The position numbers and the translations under genes are program-made. The notes beneath the pieces were generated by a model that worked only from the letters and a program-made list of their open reading frames with translations, was not told the origin of the DNA and made no database searches. Shown here in pieces: positions 31,640-40,493 of a stretch of 64,000 bases of DNA. Numbering within the stretch: the first letter of the stretch is position 1; every line of letters begins with the position of its first letter. Where the stretch lies: contig NZ_JAHLDM010000003.1 in the NCBI RefSeq assembly GCF_018861295.1, positions 1 to 64,000 on the forward strand. Reading direction: 5' to 3'. The DNA is from Clostridium_AD estertheticum_D. GTDB taxonomy: Bacteria; Bacillota; Clostridia; Clostridiales; Clostridiaceae.

Positions 31640-34597
31640 TTAAATCATGAGTATCTCCAAAAGTTCTTCTTTTGTAAGTTTCCCTAAAACATCGCTGTTC
31701 GTAAGTTCCCCTGTAATTACACTATCAATTAGATCTTTTTTATTTTCTTGAAGTAGAATGATTTTTTCTTCAATAGTACCTTTAGCAACTAATTTAATTA
31801 CTTCAACTACATTTTTTTGACCAATTCTATGAGCCCTATCTGTGGCTTGATTCTCAACTGCCGGATTCCACCAAGGGTCAAAATGAATTACCAAATTTGC
31901 TGATGTTAAATTAAGGCCTGTTCCCCCTGCCTTTAATGATATTAAAAATACGAATGTTTGACAACTTTTATTGAATTCATCTACCAGCTTAATTCTATCC
32001 TTAGATTTCGTTTTTCCATCTAGATAATAATATGATATCCCTTTTTCTTTTAAATTTTCCCCTATATTTTTAAGCGCAGATGTAAATTGAGAAAATAATA
32101 ATATTTTTCCACCGCTCTCCACATGTTTTTGAATAAGTTCTGTTGCAATGTTTATCTTTCCACTTCCGCCTTTATATCCTTCTATCACAAGTGATGGGTC
32201 TAAACATATTTGTCTGAGCCTTGTTAAATAAGAAAAAACCTCCATTTTCCCATCAGTATTGTTTTTCATTTTATCCCTGACAGCTTTGATATAGGCTTTA
32301 TATACAGCCTTTTGAGATGTAGTCATATCAACTAGAAATTTCTTTTCTATTTTATCTGGCAATTCTCTAAGCACTTCATTTTTAGTTCTTCTTAATAGAA
32401 AAGGTTTAATAAGTGATTTTAGTTCTCCTAAATCAACCTTTTTTCCAGAAATAAATTTAAGTTCAAAAGTTTCTTTGGAATATAAATAGTTTGGCATTAC
32501 AAAATCAAAAATAGACCAAAGTTCAAACAAATTGTTTTCAATAGGAGTTCCAGTTAAGGCATATCTTACTTTAGCTTTAACTTCTTTAATAACTTTTGTG
32601 CACTGCGCCAAATAATTTTTTATATTTTGCGCTTCATCTATAATACAATAATCAAAAACAATATTATCATATTGTTTTAAGTCCATTTTTAGAGTTCCAT
32701 AGGTCGTAAGTATTATGTCATAATCCTCTAAATTATGAATTAACTCATACCTTCCTTTTTTTTCTCCATGTACAATTGCAACCTTTAGACTAGGAGCAAA
32801 TTTTTCAAATTCCGCCTTCCAATTATAAATAAGGGAAGTTGGACTAATAATAATAGATTTTTTATTTTCAAAGGATAATAGAAAAGCTATGGTCTGAACA
32901 GTTTTTCCAAGGCCCATTTCATCTGCTAGTATCCCACCAAGTCCCAAAGCACTCAGACTTTTAAGCCATTTAAAACCATCAATTTGATATTCGCGAAGAG
33001 TAGCCTTTAAGTTCACAGGTACCTTTATGTCCATTTTATTTATATTATCATAGATGTTTTCTATATCCTTTAGCATTTCGCGACCCATAATAAATTCAAA
33101 TTTCTTATTTTTTATTTTGTTTTGCAAATATAACGCCTTATTTTTTTCTATCTTTATTGAGCCATTTTCTAGTAACTCATCAGCACTTAATACTAATATT
33201 AGATCAAAAAAAACCTTAACCGTCTCATCTTCAAAGTTCAAAAAATTATTGTTTTTAGTTTTATAAAATCTATTATTTTGTTTAAATGAATCAATCACAG
33301 CTTTTAATTCATTATCGTAAATATTGTCTATACTATAAGAAAAATCATAGTAATCATCCATTTCCTTAATCTCTGCTTTTATATTCTTTGCATTTTGTAT
33401 TTTCATATGCTTAAGTCCATTTCCAAAAGTAACATTTCCAAGGGAATAAAGATTGTTTTTACTCTTATTTAATATATCAAACAGCTGCTCATCTGACCCT
33501 ATAAAAAGCAGCCTCTCATTTCTTTTTATAAACCTATATTTCTCCAGTTCCATAAGAATTTTGTCCTCAAATTTGTAATCACGTGTATTTGTTTTATGCT
33601 CACGCGCCATACTTTCTTTACTCCTATCATTCTTTAATATGTTAATTTTTTCATTACCATAAGCTACTAATAAATCACAATAAATATGGCTATCTACCTC
33701 ATACAAGTAAAATTCTACTTTTATAAAGTTTCTTGCAAAACTTTTGACTTCTTCACTAATATTTACCTCACTTGAAATAGCACCTAAAAAAGATACAATT
33801 TTATTATAGTTAGTTATATCTCCACCATATAAAATTTCACGATTTTTTCTTAACCTTTCACAAATAAGAATATACCTTTGTACTTGACCCTTTGATGGTA
33901 AGTACAGTTTCCAATTGAATAAATATACATCATTTTTGCCATTTAATGATATTGGGAATTGCTTATGCGTAGTTAAAACAAAATGCTTTTCTCGCATCTT
34001 TAACGTAAATGTTAGAGGTAGATCCTGCTTTACAATTGGTGCTTCAAACTCAAACCCATCATAATTTAATTTAACTTTTTTATAATTAAGCCCTGCAAGA
34101 AAACCTCTTAAATAATTTGCCTCAATTTTTGTTTTTTCCATACCTATTTTATGTTGAGCCTCATAATAAATTGAACCTTTCGCTACTTTTCGATTTAACT
34201 TTATAATATTACTTATGTGTTTCTTACTAGTCTCATCCTCCCTTATCTTCTCTGATTTTTCAGAATTACCCTTTGTATATATATTCAAAAAACTATATGC
34301 TGTAGCTGTTAAATGACTACACATAAATGAATGACCTACAATAGATACCTCTTTAAAACCATCACAGGTACATTTTATACTCTCTAATCTCATCTTAGCT
34401 AAATCTATTGTTATATGTGTGTTTAATTCTTTTGATTTAGTATCATTATTAATCTTTCCATAAATATGATACATATTATTTATCTTTTTCCCTTTGATTT
34501 TACTAACTAATCCCTCATTAAAATCCTTTTTACCCTGACTTCTCATACTCTCTGAAGATGATTTGAATATTATACTTTGTAACTCCATTAACTTCAC
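31640..34597 (-). CDS. SNF2-family helicase with N-terminal SWIM zinc finger
   Basis: 985 residues. A SWIM motif (CTC at about 78-80, then C-S-H at about 98-100) is followed by a long region of about 400 residues resembling the bacterial SNF2-associated domain. The SNF2 ATPase comes next (about 530-985): Walker A 'GGILADEMGLGKTVQT', 'DEAQNIKN', 'TGTPIEN', and helicase motifs 'FSQFTSALKNIG', 'LKAGGTGLNLT', 'RAHRIGQ'. It is an ATP-driven DNA or RNA-polymerase-recycling translocase of the RapA/HepA-like group. The start is GTG 34597, seven bases after GGAGGTGA. A second SNF2 gene, with a separate SWIM gene, occurs at 55826. Confidence 0.92.
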   Translation of the reverse strand: MKLMELQSIIFKSSSESMRSQGKKDFNEGLVSKIKGKKINNMYHIYGKINNDTKSKELNTHITIDLAKMRLESIKCTCDGFKEVSIVGHSFMCSHLTATAYSFLNIYTKGNSEKSEKIREDETSKKHISNIIKLNRKVAKGSIYYEAQHKIGMEKTKIEANYLRGFLAGLNYKKVKLNYDGFEFEAPIVKQDLPLTFTLKMREKHFVLTTHKQFPISLNGKNDVYLFNWKLYLPSKGQVQRYILICERLRKNREILYGGDITNYNKIVSFLGAISSEVNISEEVKSFARNFIKVEFYLYEVDSHIYCDLLVAYGNEKINILKNDRSKESMAREHKTNTRDYKFEDKILMELEKYRFIKRNERLLFIGSDEQLFDILNKSKNNLYSLGNVTFGNGLKHMKIQNAKNIKAEIKEMDDYYDFSYSIDNIYDNELKAVIDSFKQNNRFYKTKNNNFLNFEDETVKVFFDLILVLSADELLENGSIKIEKNKALYLQNKIKNKKFEFIMGREMLKDIENIYDNINKMDIKVPVNLKATLREYQIDGFKWLKSLSALGLGGILADEMGLGKTVQTIAFLLSFENKKSIIISPTSLIYNWKAEFEKFAPSLKVAIVHGEKKGRYELIHNLEDYDIILTTYGTLKMDLKQYDNIVFDYCIIDEAQNIKNYLAQCTKVIKEVKAKVRYALTGTPIENNLFELWSIFDFVMPNYLYSKETFELKFISGKKVDLGELKSLIKPFLLRRTKNEVLRELPDKIEKKFLVDMTTSQKAVYKAYIKAVRDKMKNNTDGKMEVFSYLTRLRQICLDPSLVIEGYKGGSGKINIATELIQKHVESGGKILLFSQFTSALKNIGENLKEKGISYYYLDGKTKSKDRIKLVDEFNKSCQTFVFLISLKAGGTGLNLTSANLVIHFDPWWNPAVENQATDRAHRIGQKNVVEVIKLVAKGTIEEKIILLQENKKDLIDSVITGELTNSDVLGKLTKEELLEILMI

Positions 34598-34926
34598 GTC
34601 TTAATCACCTCCAAATTAATAATACCTCTAAAATTACATAAATTAAACGAACTAAGCTTTTATATGCTATAATAATTATATCACTTAATGGAAAGCTGGG
34701 TAAGAAATCGTTATCATTTGCATCTTTTTAATAAACGTGTTACAATATTGTTACAATAATTTACCAATACATTTATTGGTATAAGTATACATGACTCCCC
34801 TACTTCTCATGCATTTTATGAGAGCGCTCTTAATTGTAATATACCCAAGAGCACTGTAGACCTAAGTGGTTAGGCATCTGTAATAATAAGTCCATGATGC
34901 CTTATACTGAAATTAATAAATAGGAG
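34598..34926. other. Intergenic region with small inverted repeats, no gene
   Basis: Divergent region between the SNF2 gene and the cell-wall gene. TACCAATA/TATTGG-type repeat (about 34766-34784), TCTCAT...ATGAGA with GAGAGCGCTCTT (about 34806-34832) and AGGCATC...GATGCCT (about 34872-34901) could fold in the plus-strand leader. I looked for a c-di-AMP (ydaO) riboswitch, common before such genes, and did not see its conserved blocks. Confidence 0.35.
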
Positions 34927-35988
34927 ATGATTTTTATATTTAGATTTATGGAAGGTAGACGAATAAAATTTGTAATTGGATTCATACTGGTGGTAATGAT
35001 TACAACTTCAACTATTTTTGTATGCTTCATTAGAAAAAACATTACGGTAGTTATAGACGGTAAATCGACTAATATGGTAACTTATCAAAAGACATTTGGT
35101 AACGCACTAAAAAAATCTGGTATAAGCATAGACGTAAAAGATAAAGTCGATAAGGCTTTGAATTCAAAAATACAAAACAACAGTGTTATAACTATAACTC
35201 GTGCTATAAACGTTAACGTCTTTGTGGATAATAAGAAACTTAATGTTAAATCTGCTGAAAAAGATGTTGCTTTAATGTTAAAGGCACAACAAATAACCAT
35301 TAGCCCTACTGATAAAATTTCACCCTCAAAAGAAACTAAATTATCGAGTGGCCTAGGCATAACAATAACTAGGGTTAATTCAAAAACAATAAATCAGTCA
35401 AAACCTGTTGATTTTAAAACTGTTATTAAAGAAAATGGTAGTATATTAAAATCCGAAAGAACAATTTCACAAAATGGAGTTAACGGAGTAAAAAACATTA
35501 CATTAAATGTAACTTATGAAAACGGAAAAGAAGTGGCTAGGAAAGTTGTTAAAGAAACATTAGTTACACAGCCTAAAGATAAAATTATAGTTCAGGGTAC
35601 TATGCCAGCAGTATCCGTTTCAAGGGGATCTTCAATTTCCAGAGAATCTACTGCAGCAAAAGCAACTCCCATTTCTTCCAAAAGTAATTCATATAGTAAA
35701 ACTTTTTCTGTAAAAACTACTGCTTACTGGGGTTCTGAAGGAACTAATAACACTTATACTGCCTCAGGACAAAAGGCTGTTAGAAATCCAAATGGATATA
35801 GTACCGTAGCTGTAGATCCAAGTGTCATACCTCTTGGAACAAAATTATATATAGAGGGTTATGGAAATGCTATCGCGGCTGATACCGGTTCAGCAATAAA
35901 AGGAAATTTTATAGATTTATTCTTTAATAATGAAGGTGAATGCGGTGATTGGGGTGTACAATACCTGACGGTGCATATACTAAACTAA
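34927..35988 (+). CDS. YabE/RpfB-like cell wall protein (DUF348, G5, 3D domains)
   Basis: Up to 353 residues. One N-terminal membrane helix or signal anchor (about 15-38) is followed by two ubiquitin-like DUF348 repeats (about 40-130), a G5 domain (about 145-225) and a Ser-rich linker. The C-terminal 3D domain (about 258-353) has the three Asp motifs 'AVDPSVIPLG', 'AADTGSAIKG' and 'IDLFFN', the lytic-transglycosylase-like core. It is exported and probably cuts peptidoglycan in growth or germination, as RpfB/YabE proteins do. The start is uncertain: AGGAG touches the ATG at 34927, and the next ATG (34948) is 21 bases away. A non-ATG start between them is possible. Confidence 0.88.
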   Translation: MIFIFRFMEGRRIKFVIGFILVVMITTSTIFVCFIRKNITVVIDGKSTNMVTYQKTFGNALKKSGISIDVKDKVDKALNSKIQNNSVITITRAINVNVFVDNKKLNVKSAEKDVALMLKAQQITISPTDKISPSKETKLSSGLGITITRVNSKTINQSKPVDFKTVIKENGSILKSERTISQNGVNGVKNITLNVTYENGKEVARKVVKETLVTQPKDKIIVQGTMPAVSVSRGSSISRESTAAKATPISSKSNSYSKTFSVKTTAYWGSEGTNNTYTASGQKAVRNPNGYSTVAVDPSVIPLGTKLYIEGYGNAIAADTGSAIKGNFIDLFFNNEGECGDWGVQYLTVHILN

Positions 35989-36011
35989 ATATTTTATATA
36001 CTTAATTATAC

Positions 36012-36053
36012 AAAAACTGCTACAGATATTATTTCTGTGGCAGTTTTTATTTT
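36012..36053 (+). terminator. Terminator after the cell-wall gene
   Basis: AAAAACTGC..CAGA and TCTG..GCAGTTTTTATTTTT form an interrupted stem followed by a T run, 23 bases after the stop codon. Confidence 0.75.
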
Positions 36054-36063
36054 TCGAGTCAAT

Positions 36064-36092
36064 TTGACATAGTAATTAAAATATAGTAAACT
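36064..36092 (+). promoter_or_regulatory. Promoter of the queuosine operon
   Basis: TTGACA (36064-36069), 17 bases, TAAACT (36087-36092). Transcription should start near 36099, about 17 bases before the preQ1 aptamer. Confidence 0.6.
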
Positions 36093-36115
36093 TTATTAAT
36101 ATAAAACTTAAATAA

Positions 36116-36156
36116 GACAGTTCTAAACCATCCTGTCTATAAACAAAACTAGGACG
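36116..36156 (+). ncRNA. preQ1 class I riboswitch
   Basis: GACAG (36116-36120) pairs with CTGTC (36133-36137). The loop holds TTCTAAACCATC and the tail is TATAAACAAAACTAGGACG. These match the class I consensus (GUUCUA...CC...CUAUAAAAAACUAAGGACG), including the A-rich tail that docks in the minor groove and the loop-tail pseudoknot. A terminator follows at once. It represses the operon when preQ1 is plentiful and ties all six downstream genes to deazapurine supply. Confidence 0.9.
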
Positions 36157-36157
36157 T

Positions 36158-36183
36158 AACTACCGTTTTAGGTAGTTTTTTTG
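36158..36183 (+). terminator. Riboswitch-controlled terminator
   Basis: AACTACC (36158-36164) and GGTAGTT (36171-36177) with seven or more T residues after. It sits one base past the aptamer, as in other preQ1-I transcription switches. Confidence 0.8.
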
Positions 36184-36228
36184 TTTGGTGTTAGATGGTT
36201 CTTTTGTTATTTTTTAGGAGGAATCACA

Positions 36229-37227
36229 ATGAAAAAAATAGGTTTAACAACTACTGTTCCAGTAGAAATTCTAATTGCAGCAGGTTATACACCTGTCGAT
36301 TTAAACAATATTTTTATAACCTCAGATGACTATTTGAAATATATAGACATTGCGGAAAGAGATGGCTTCCCTAGGAGTTTATGTACCTGGATAAAGGGTA
36401 TTTATGGAGCCTGTTTACAAAATGACATAAAAGAAATAGTTGGAGTTGTTGAAGGCGATTGTTCTAACACAAAAGCTCTAATTGAAGTACTAGAACTACG
36501 AGGAATAAAAGTTTATCCATTTTCCTTTCCTCATAGTCACAAGTTAGAGGATGTAGAACATGAAATAAAAAAATTTATGGATGTCTTTAATGTAACAATA
36601 AAAGAAGTTGAAATAGTTAAAACCCGACTAAATAAAACTCGCGCCTTGGTCAAAGAAATTGATGAATTAACCTATATAGATAATAAAGCAACAGGCTTTG
36701 AAAATCATCTTTATCAAGTAAGTTCAAGTGATTTTAATTGTAATGTAGATGCTTTTGACGTTGATTTAAAAAAATTTATTTATGAAATTAAAAGCAGAAA
36801 ACCAGTAATTAGAAAACTTCGCCTTGGCTATATTGGTGTGCCCCCTATGACTCCAGATATATACTCATTTGTTGAAAATCTTAATGCTAGTTTTGTATAC
36901 AATGAGGTCCAAAGAGAATTTGCTTTTCCACGAGCTAATAATACCATGGATATATATCATCAATATTATGATTATACTTATCCTTATGATACGGATTTTA
37001 GGATTGTAGAGATTCAAAAACAAATAGACAATCGTAAATTAGACGGAATAATTCACTACACTCAAGCATTTTGCTATAGGGCAGTTGCAGATATAGTTTT
37101 AAAAGAGAAATTAAATATTCCTATATTAAATATTGAAGGCGACAAATTAAACGTCTTAGATGCAAGAACAAAACTTAGGTTAGAAGCCTTCCTTGATATG
37201 TTACTAGATTTGAAGGAGGCTAAATAA
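36229..37227 (+). CDS. 2-hydroxyacyl-CoA dehydratase D-like Fe-S protein in a queuosine operon
   Basis: 332 residues from ATG 36229 (AGGAGG seven to eight bases upstream; the frame is open to 36181). It resembles the HgdB/BcrC/FldC family (COG1775-type). Cysteines at 52 ('RSLCTWIKG'), 62, 78 ('EGDCSNT') and 282 ('HYTQAFCYR') occupy the places that hold a [4Fe-4S] or double-cubane cluster in this family. The partner gene downstream is its ATP-driven electron donor. No CoA-transferase or acyl-CoA genes are near. It is the first gene behind a preQ1 riboswitch, so it probably acts in queuosine metabolism, perhaps a difficult reduction (preQ0 nitrile or epoxyqueuosine). That role is my inference. 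Confidence 0.85.
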   Translation: MKKIGLTTTVPVEILIAAGYTPVDLNNIFITSDDYLKYIDIAERDGFPRSLCTWIKGIYGACLQNDIKEIVGVVEGDCSNTKALIEVLELRGIKVYPFSFPHSHKLEDVEHEIKKFMDVFNVTIKEVEIVKTRLNKTRALVKEIDELTYIDNKATGFENHLYQVSSSDFNCNVDAFDVDLKKFIYEIKSRKPVIRKLRLGYIGVPPMTPDIYSFVENLNASFVYNEVQREFAFPRANNTMDIYHQYYDYTYPYDTDFRIVEIQKQIDNRKLDGIIHYTQAFCYRAVADIVLKEKLNIPILNIEGDKLNVLDARTKLRLEAFLDMLLDLKEAK

Positions 37228-37985
37228 TGCGCATACTAGGTATAGACCTTGGAAGCCGTGAGGTTAAAATAGTTTTAATGGAAGACAATAAGATAATACA
37301 AAAAAAGAAAGTAAGCACAATGAATTTTTACAGAAATTATTGTAACTTTGATGGTAAAATTATTGTTGATTTAGAAAAGCTTGATATTAGCCATATTGAT
37401 AAAGCAGTTTCTACAGGTTATGGTAAAAACAACACTGATTTATTACTATTCTCACCCATAAATGAGATAAAAGCTCATGTATATGGAGGATTTTATCAAA
37501 CAGGTTTAAATGATTTTATACTTTTAGATATAGGTGGTCAAGATGTTAAAATTGTAAAAGTAGAAAAAGGTATCACAACAGACCTAGAACTTAATGAAAA
37601 ATGCGCTGCATCTTGTGGTAGATATTTAGAAAATATGGCAAATGTGTTAGAAGTATCACTTAGTGAGATGAGTAAGCATTATAAAAATGCAAAAGAACTT
37701 AATTCAACTTGCGCAGTATTTTCTGAATCAGAGTTAATTGGTAAAATAGCCGAAGGTGTAAGTATAGAAAGTTTGTGCTCTAGCGTTAATTACTCCCTAT
37801 ACAAAAGGCTCCTACCATTACTTAGTAAATTTCGTGGTAAAAAATTAATTTTAACAGGTGGTGTTGCAAGTAATATTGCAATCAAAAAATATTTAAGTAA
37901 CAATTACGACGAAATAGTATCTATCGAAGACCCTCAGTTTAATGGGGCCATTGGATGTTGTTATTACGGGAGTAAATTTTTATAA
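37227..37985 (+). CDS. BadF/BcrA/HgdC-type ATPase activator for the upstream Fe-S protein
   Basis: 252 residues, the usual length of HgdC. ASKHA ATPase motifs are 'GIDLGSREVKIVLM' (about 5-18), 'LLDIGGQDVKIVKV' (about 99-112) and 'LTGGVASN' (about 209-216). Cys126 ('NEKCAASCGRYLE') and Cys162 ('NSTCAVFSESE') match the two cysteines that hold the [4Fe-4S] cluster between HgdC dimer halves. Such proteins use two ATP to push one low-potential electron into the partner. The start overlaps the upstream stop, a sign of a stoichiometric pair. Confidence 0.9.
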   Translation: MRILGIDLGSREVKIVLMEDNKIIQKKKVSTMNFYRNYCNFDGKIIVDLEKLDISHIDKAVSTGYGKNNTDLLLFSPINEIKAHVYGGFYQTGLNDFILLDIGGQDVKIVKVEKGITTDLELNEKCAASCGRYLENMANVLEVSLSEMSKHYKNAKELNSTCAVFSESELIGKIAEGVSIESLCSSVNYSLYKRLLPLLSKFRGKKLILTGGVASNIAIKKYLSNNYDEIVSIEDPQFNGAIGCCYYGSKFL

Positions 37986-38006
37986 ATTTTAGGAGGAATG
38001 CCCCAT

Positions 38007-38438
38007 ATGTATATTTTGAAATCAGAACATAGCTTTGATAGTGCGCATTTTCTTTCTGGATATGAAGGAAAGTGTGCAAATATTCATGGACATAGATGGA
38101 AGGTTGAAGTCGAAGTACAATCGGAAACATTAACAAAAGGCGGTCAATTAGAAGGTATGGTAATAGATTTTGGTGATTTAAAAAGGGATGTTAAGTCCAT
38201 GGCTGACTCCTATGACCATGCTCTAATTGTGCAAATAGGAAGCATGAGAGACGAGACCCTAAATTGTATAAATCAGGACGGATTTAAAGTGATACTTGTT
38301 GATTTTAGAACAACAGCTGAAAACTTTGCAAAATTTTTCTTTAAACAAATGAAAGATAAAGGATATAATGTAAAACGAACTACCGTTTATGAAACACCTA
38401 ATAATAGCGCATCATATGAAGAAAGCGAGGCACATTAA
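38007..38438 (+). CDS. queD: 6-carboxy-tetrahydropterin synthase QueD
   Basis: 143 residues from ATG 38007; the ATG at 37998 sits directly on the AGGAGG and is unlikely to be used. Zinc histidines are in 'FDSAHFLSGYEGKCANIHGHRW' (split: SAHF and IHGHRW), with the catalytic Cys in 'GKCANIHGH' and the later 'DHALIV' and 'PNNSASYEE' segments. It converts dihydroneopterin triphosphate to 6-carboxytetrahydropterin. Confidence 0.95.
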   Translation: MYILKSEHSFDSAHFLSGYEGKCANIHGHRWKVEVEVQSETLTKGGQLEGMVIDFGDLKRDVKSMADSYDHALIVQIGSMRDETLNCINQDGFKVILVDFRTTAENFAKFFFKQMKDKGYNVKRTTVYETPNNSASYEESEAH

Positions 38439-38439
38439 A

Positions 38440-39105
38440 GTGGAATATAAAGTGGTTGAAAAGTTTATAAGTGTTAACGGAGAAGGTCCACTATCAGGGC
38501 AACTTGTTGTATTTATAAGATTTGCAGGTTGTAACCTTAATTGTAGCTACTGTGATACCACTTGGGCTAATGAGAAAGATGCCAGTTATAACCTTATGAC
38601 ACCCGATGATATATATGAATATATAAAATCTACCCAAATTCGAAATGTAACCTTAACTGGTGGTGAACCTCTATTACAAGAAGGAATTATAGAGCTCTTA
38701 AATGTTTTGTCAATCGATGACTCAATTCATATTGAAATTGAGACTAATGGTAGTATTAATTTAGGTAAGTTTTCGAGTATAGAAAATCCACCAAGCTTTA
38801 ATATGGATTATAAACTACCATCAAGCAATATGGAAGGTCCAATGGATTTAAATAATTTTGCTTATTTAACTTATAAAGATACAGTTAAATTTGTGGCTAG
38901 TAGTATGGAAGATTTACAAAAATCCAAATCTATAATAGATAAATATGCACTAACAAATAAAACAAATGTATATATCAGTCCAGTATTTGGACAAATTGAC
39001 CTAGAAGAGATTGTAGAATTTATGAAAAGCAATAAAATGAATGGTGTTAATCTTCAAGTTCAACTTCACAAAATCATTTGGGATCCAAATAAGAGAGGTG
39101 TATAA
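38440..39105 (+). CDS. queE: 7-carboxy-7-deazaguanine synthase QueE (radical SAM)
   Basis: 221 residues from GTG 38440, one base after queD ends and nine bases after GAGG; the open frame extends back inside queD. 'SVNGEGPLSGQLVVFIRFAG' precedes the cluster motif CNLNCSYC (CX3CX2C), then 'TLTGGEPLLQEG'. It performs the ring contraction that builds the deazapurine core using SAM and Mg2+. Length is typical. Confidence 0.94.
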   Translation: MEYKVVEKFISVNGEGPLSGQLVVFIRFAGCNLNCSYCDTTWANEKDASYNLMTPDDIYEYIKSTQIRNVTLTGGEPLLQEGIIELLNVLSIDDSIHIEIETNGSINLGKFSSIENPPSFNMDYKLPSSNMEGPMDLNNFAYLTYKDTVKFVASSMEDLQKSKSIIDKYALTNKTNVYISPVFGQIDLEEIVEFMKSNKMNGVNLQVQLHKIIWDPNKRGV

Positions 39106-39109
39106 AATT

Positions 39110-39700
39110 ATGGCAATTGATACAAACGCAATTGAGAAGCATATAAGAGGCATTTTAATAGCACTAGGTGATGACCCCAACCGCGAAGGCCTCAAAAATA
39201 CCCCTAAGCGTGTAGCTAAAATGTACGAAGAAGTATTTGCCGGTATGTGTTATAGCAATGCTGAAATTGCTAAAATGTTTGATACAACATTTGTTGATGA
39301 TTTAATAGTTAATGATGATTCTCGTGATATAGTTATAATGAAAGATATACAAATTTTTAGTCATTGTGAACATCATTTGGCACTTATGTATGATATGAAA
39401 GTAACAGTTGCATATGTTCCTAATAAAAAGATTATTGGTCTAAGTAAAATAGCAAGAATAGCTGATATGGTAGGCCGAAGACTTCAACTTCAAGAAAGAA
39501 TAGGAACAGATATTGCAGAAATCATGCAAACAGTAACAGCATCTGCTGACATCGCTGTTATTATAGAAGGTGAACATGCCTGCATGACTACTCGTGGAAT
39601 AAAAAAGCCAGGTACTAAAACAATGTCCACTACTTTTAGAGGAAGATTTAATACTGACATAATTTTAAACAATAAATTAATGATGCTTTATAATAAATAA
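39110..39700 (+). CDS. folE: GTP cyclohydrolase I
   Basis: 196 residues from ATG 39110, with AGAGAGGTG upstream; the frame runs back into queE. Zinc ligands lie in 'FSHCEHHLALMYD' and 'GEHACMTTRGIKKPG', with the fold segment 'GLSKIARIADMVGRRLQLQER'. It makes dihydroneopterin triphosphate, the shared precursor of folate and queuosine. Its place inside the que operon indicates dedicated supply for queuosine. The QueF nitrile reductase is a homologous T-fold protein, but the CEHH zinc site and GTP motif assign this gene to folE. Confidence 0.92.
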   Translation: MAIDTNAIEKHIRGILIALGDDPNREGLKNTPKRVAKMYEEVFAGMCYSNAEIAKMFDTTFVDDLIVNDDSRDIVIMKDIQIFSHCEHHLALMYDMKVTVAYVPNKKIIGLSKIARIADMVGRRLQLQERIGTDIAEIMQTVTASADIAVIIEGEHACMTTRGIKKPGTKTMSTTFRGRFNTDIILNNKLMMLYNK

Positions 39701-39737
39701 GTAAAGATTTAAACAAATTAAAAGGAGTGTGTAGATT

Positions 39738-40406
39738 ATGAATAGAGAAAAAGCAGTAGTAGTATTCAGCGGCGGACAAGATAGCACAACTTGTTTATTT
39801 TGGGCATTAAAAAAATATAAGGAAGTTATAGCTGTGTCTTTTGATTATGGCCAGAAACATATATTAGAACTTGATTGTGCAAAAACTATATGTAAAGAGC
39901 ATGACGTTGAATTTCATGTTTTAGACTTGCATTTACTTAACCAGTTAGCACCAAATTCCTTAACAAGAAAAGATATGAAAGTGGACACGTCAGCCCCAAA
40001 AGATAGTGTTCCTAATTCCTTTGTAGATGGACGTAACTTATTGTTTTTAACTTTTGTAGCCGTGTTTGCTAAGCAAAGAGGTATACGTAATATTATAACC
40101 GGTGTATCTCAAAGTGATTTTAGTGGATACCCAGATTGCAGAGATGTGTTTATTAAATCCTTAAATGTTACCTTAAATTTAGCCATGGGTTATGATTTTG
40201 TAATTGAAACACCTTTGATGTGGATTAACAAAGCAGAAACTTGGAAAATGGCTTATGATTTAGGTGTGCTTGACGTTGTTAAAGAGCAAACATTAACTTG
40301 TTATAATGGTATAAAAGGTAATGGTTGTGGAGACTGCCCTTCTTGTAAATTAAGAAAAAAGGGTTATATAGAATTCAAAGAAAAATATTTAGTGTCTAAC
40401 AAATAA
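39738..40406 (+). CDS. queC: 7-cyano-7-deazaguanine synthase QueC
   Basis: 222 residues. The ATP pyrophosphatase loop 'FSGGQDSTTCLFWAL' is at about 10-24. The zinc cysteines are in 'CYNGIKGNGCGDCPSCKLR' near the C-terminus. It converts the carboxylate to the nitrile preQ0 with ammonia and two ATP. It is the last gene of the operon; AAAGGAGTG precedes the ATG. No queF follows. Confidence 0.95.
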   Translation: MNREKAVVVFSGGQDSTTCLFWALKKYKEVIAVSFDYGQKHILELDCAKTICKEHDVEFHVLDLHLLNQLAPNSLTRKDMKVDTSAPKDSVPNSFVDGRNLLFLTFVAVFAKQRGIRNIITGVSQSDFSGYPDCRDVFIKSLNVTLNLAMGYDFVIETPLMWINKAETWKMAYDLGVLDVVKEQTLTCYNGIKGNGCGDCPSCKLRKKGYIEFKEKYLVSNK

Positions 40407-40454
40407 ACAAACTGTTATTACATTGCCTTGCTTTGTAATAACAGTTTGTTTATT
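40402..40454 (+). terminator. Long perfect hairpin at the end of the queuosine operon
   Basis: AATAAACAAACTGTTATTAC and its exact complement GTAATAACAGTTTGTTTATT form a stem of about 21 bp that starts within the last codons of queC. The T tract is poor, but size and position suit an operon end. Confidence 0.65.
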
Positions 40455-40493
40455 GTATAATATATTTCTTTCCAGTTATAAACCCTAACTATA

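Noticed and set aside
34598..34926. c-di-AMP (ydaO) riboswitch before the cell-wall gene
   Set aside because: The conserved GGGGAACC-type and closing blocks are missing; only small hairpins are seen.
39110..39700. QueF nitrile reductase
   Set aside because: The gene has the CEHH zinc site and C-terminal GTP-binding motif of GTP cyclohydrolase I, not the QueF motif.
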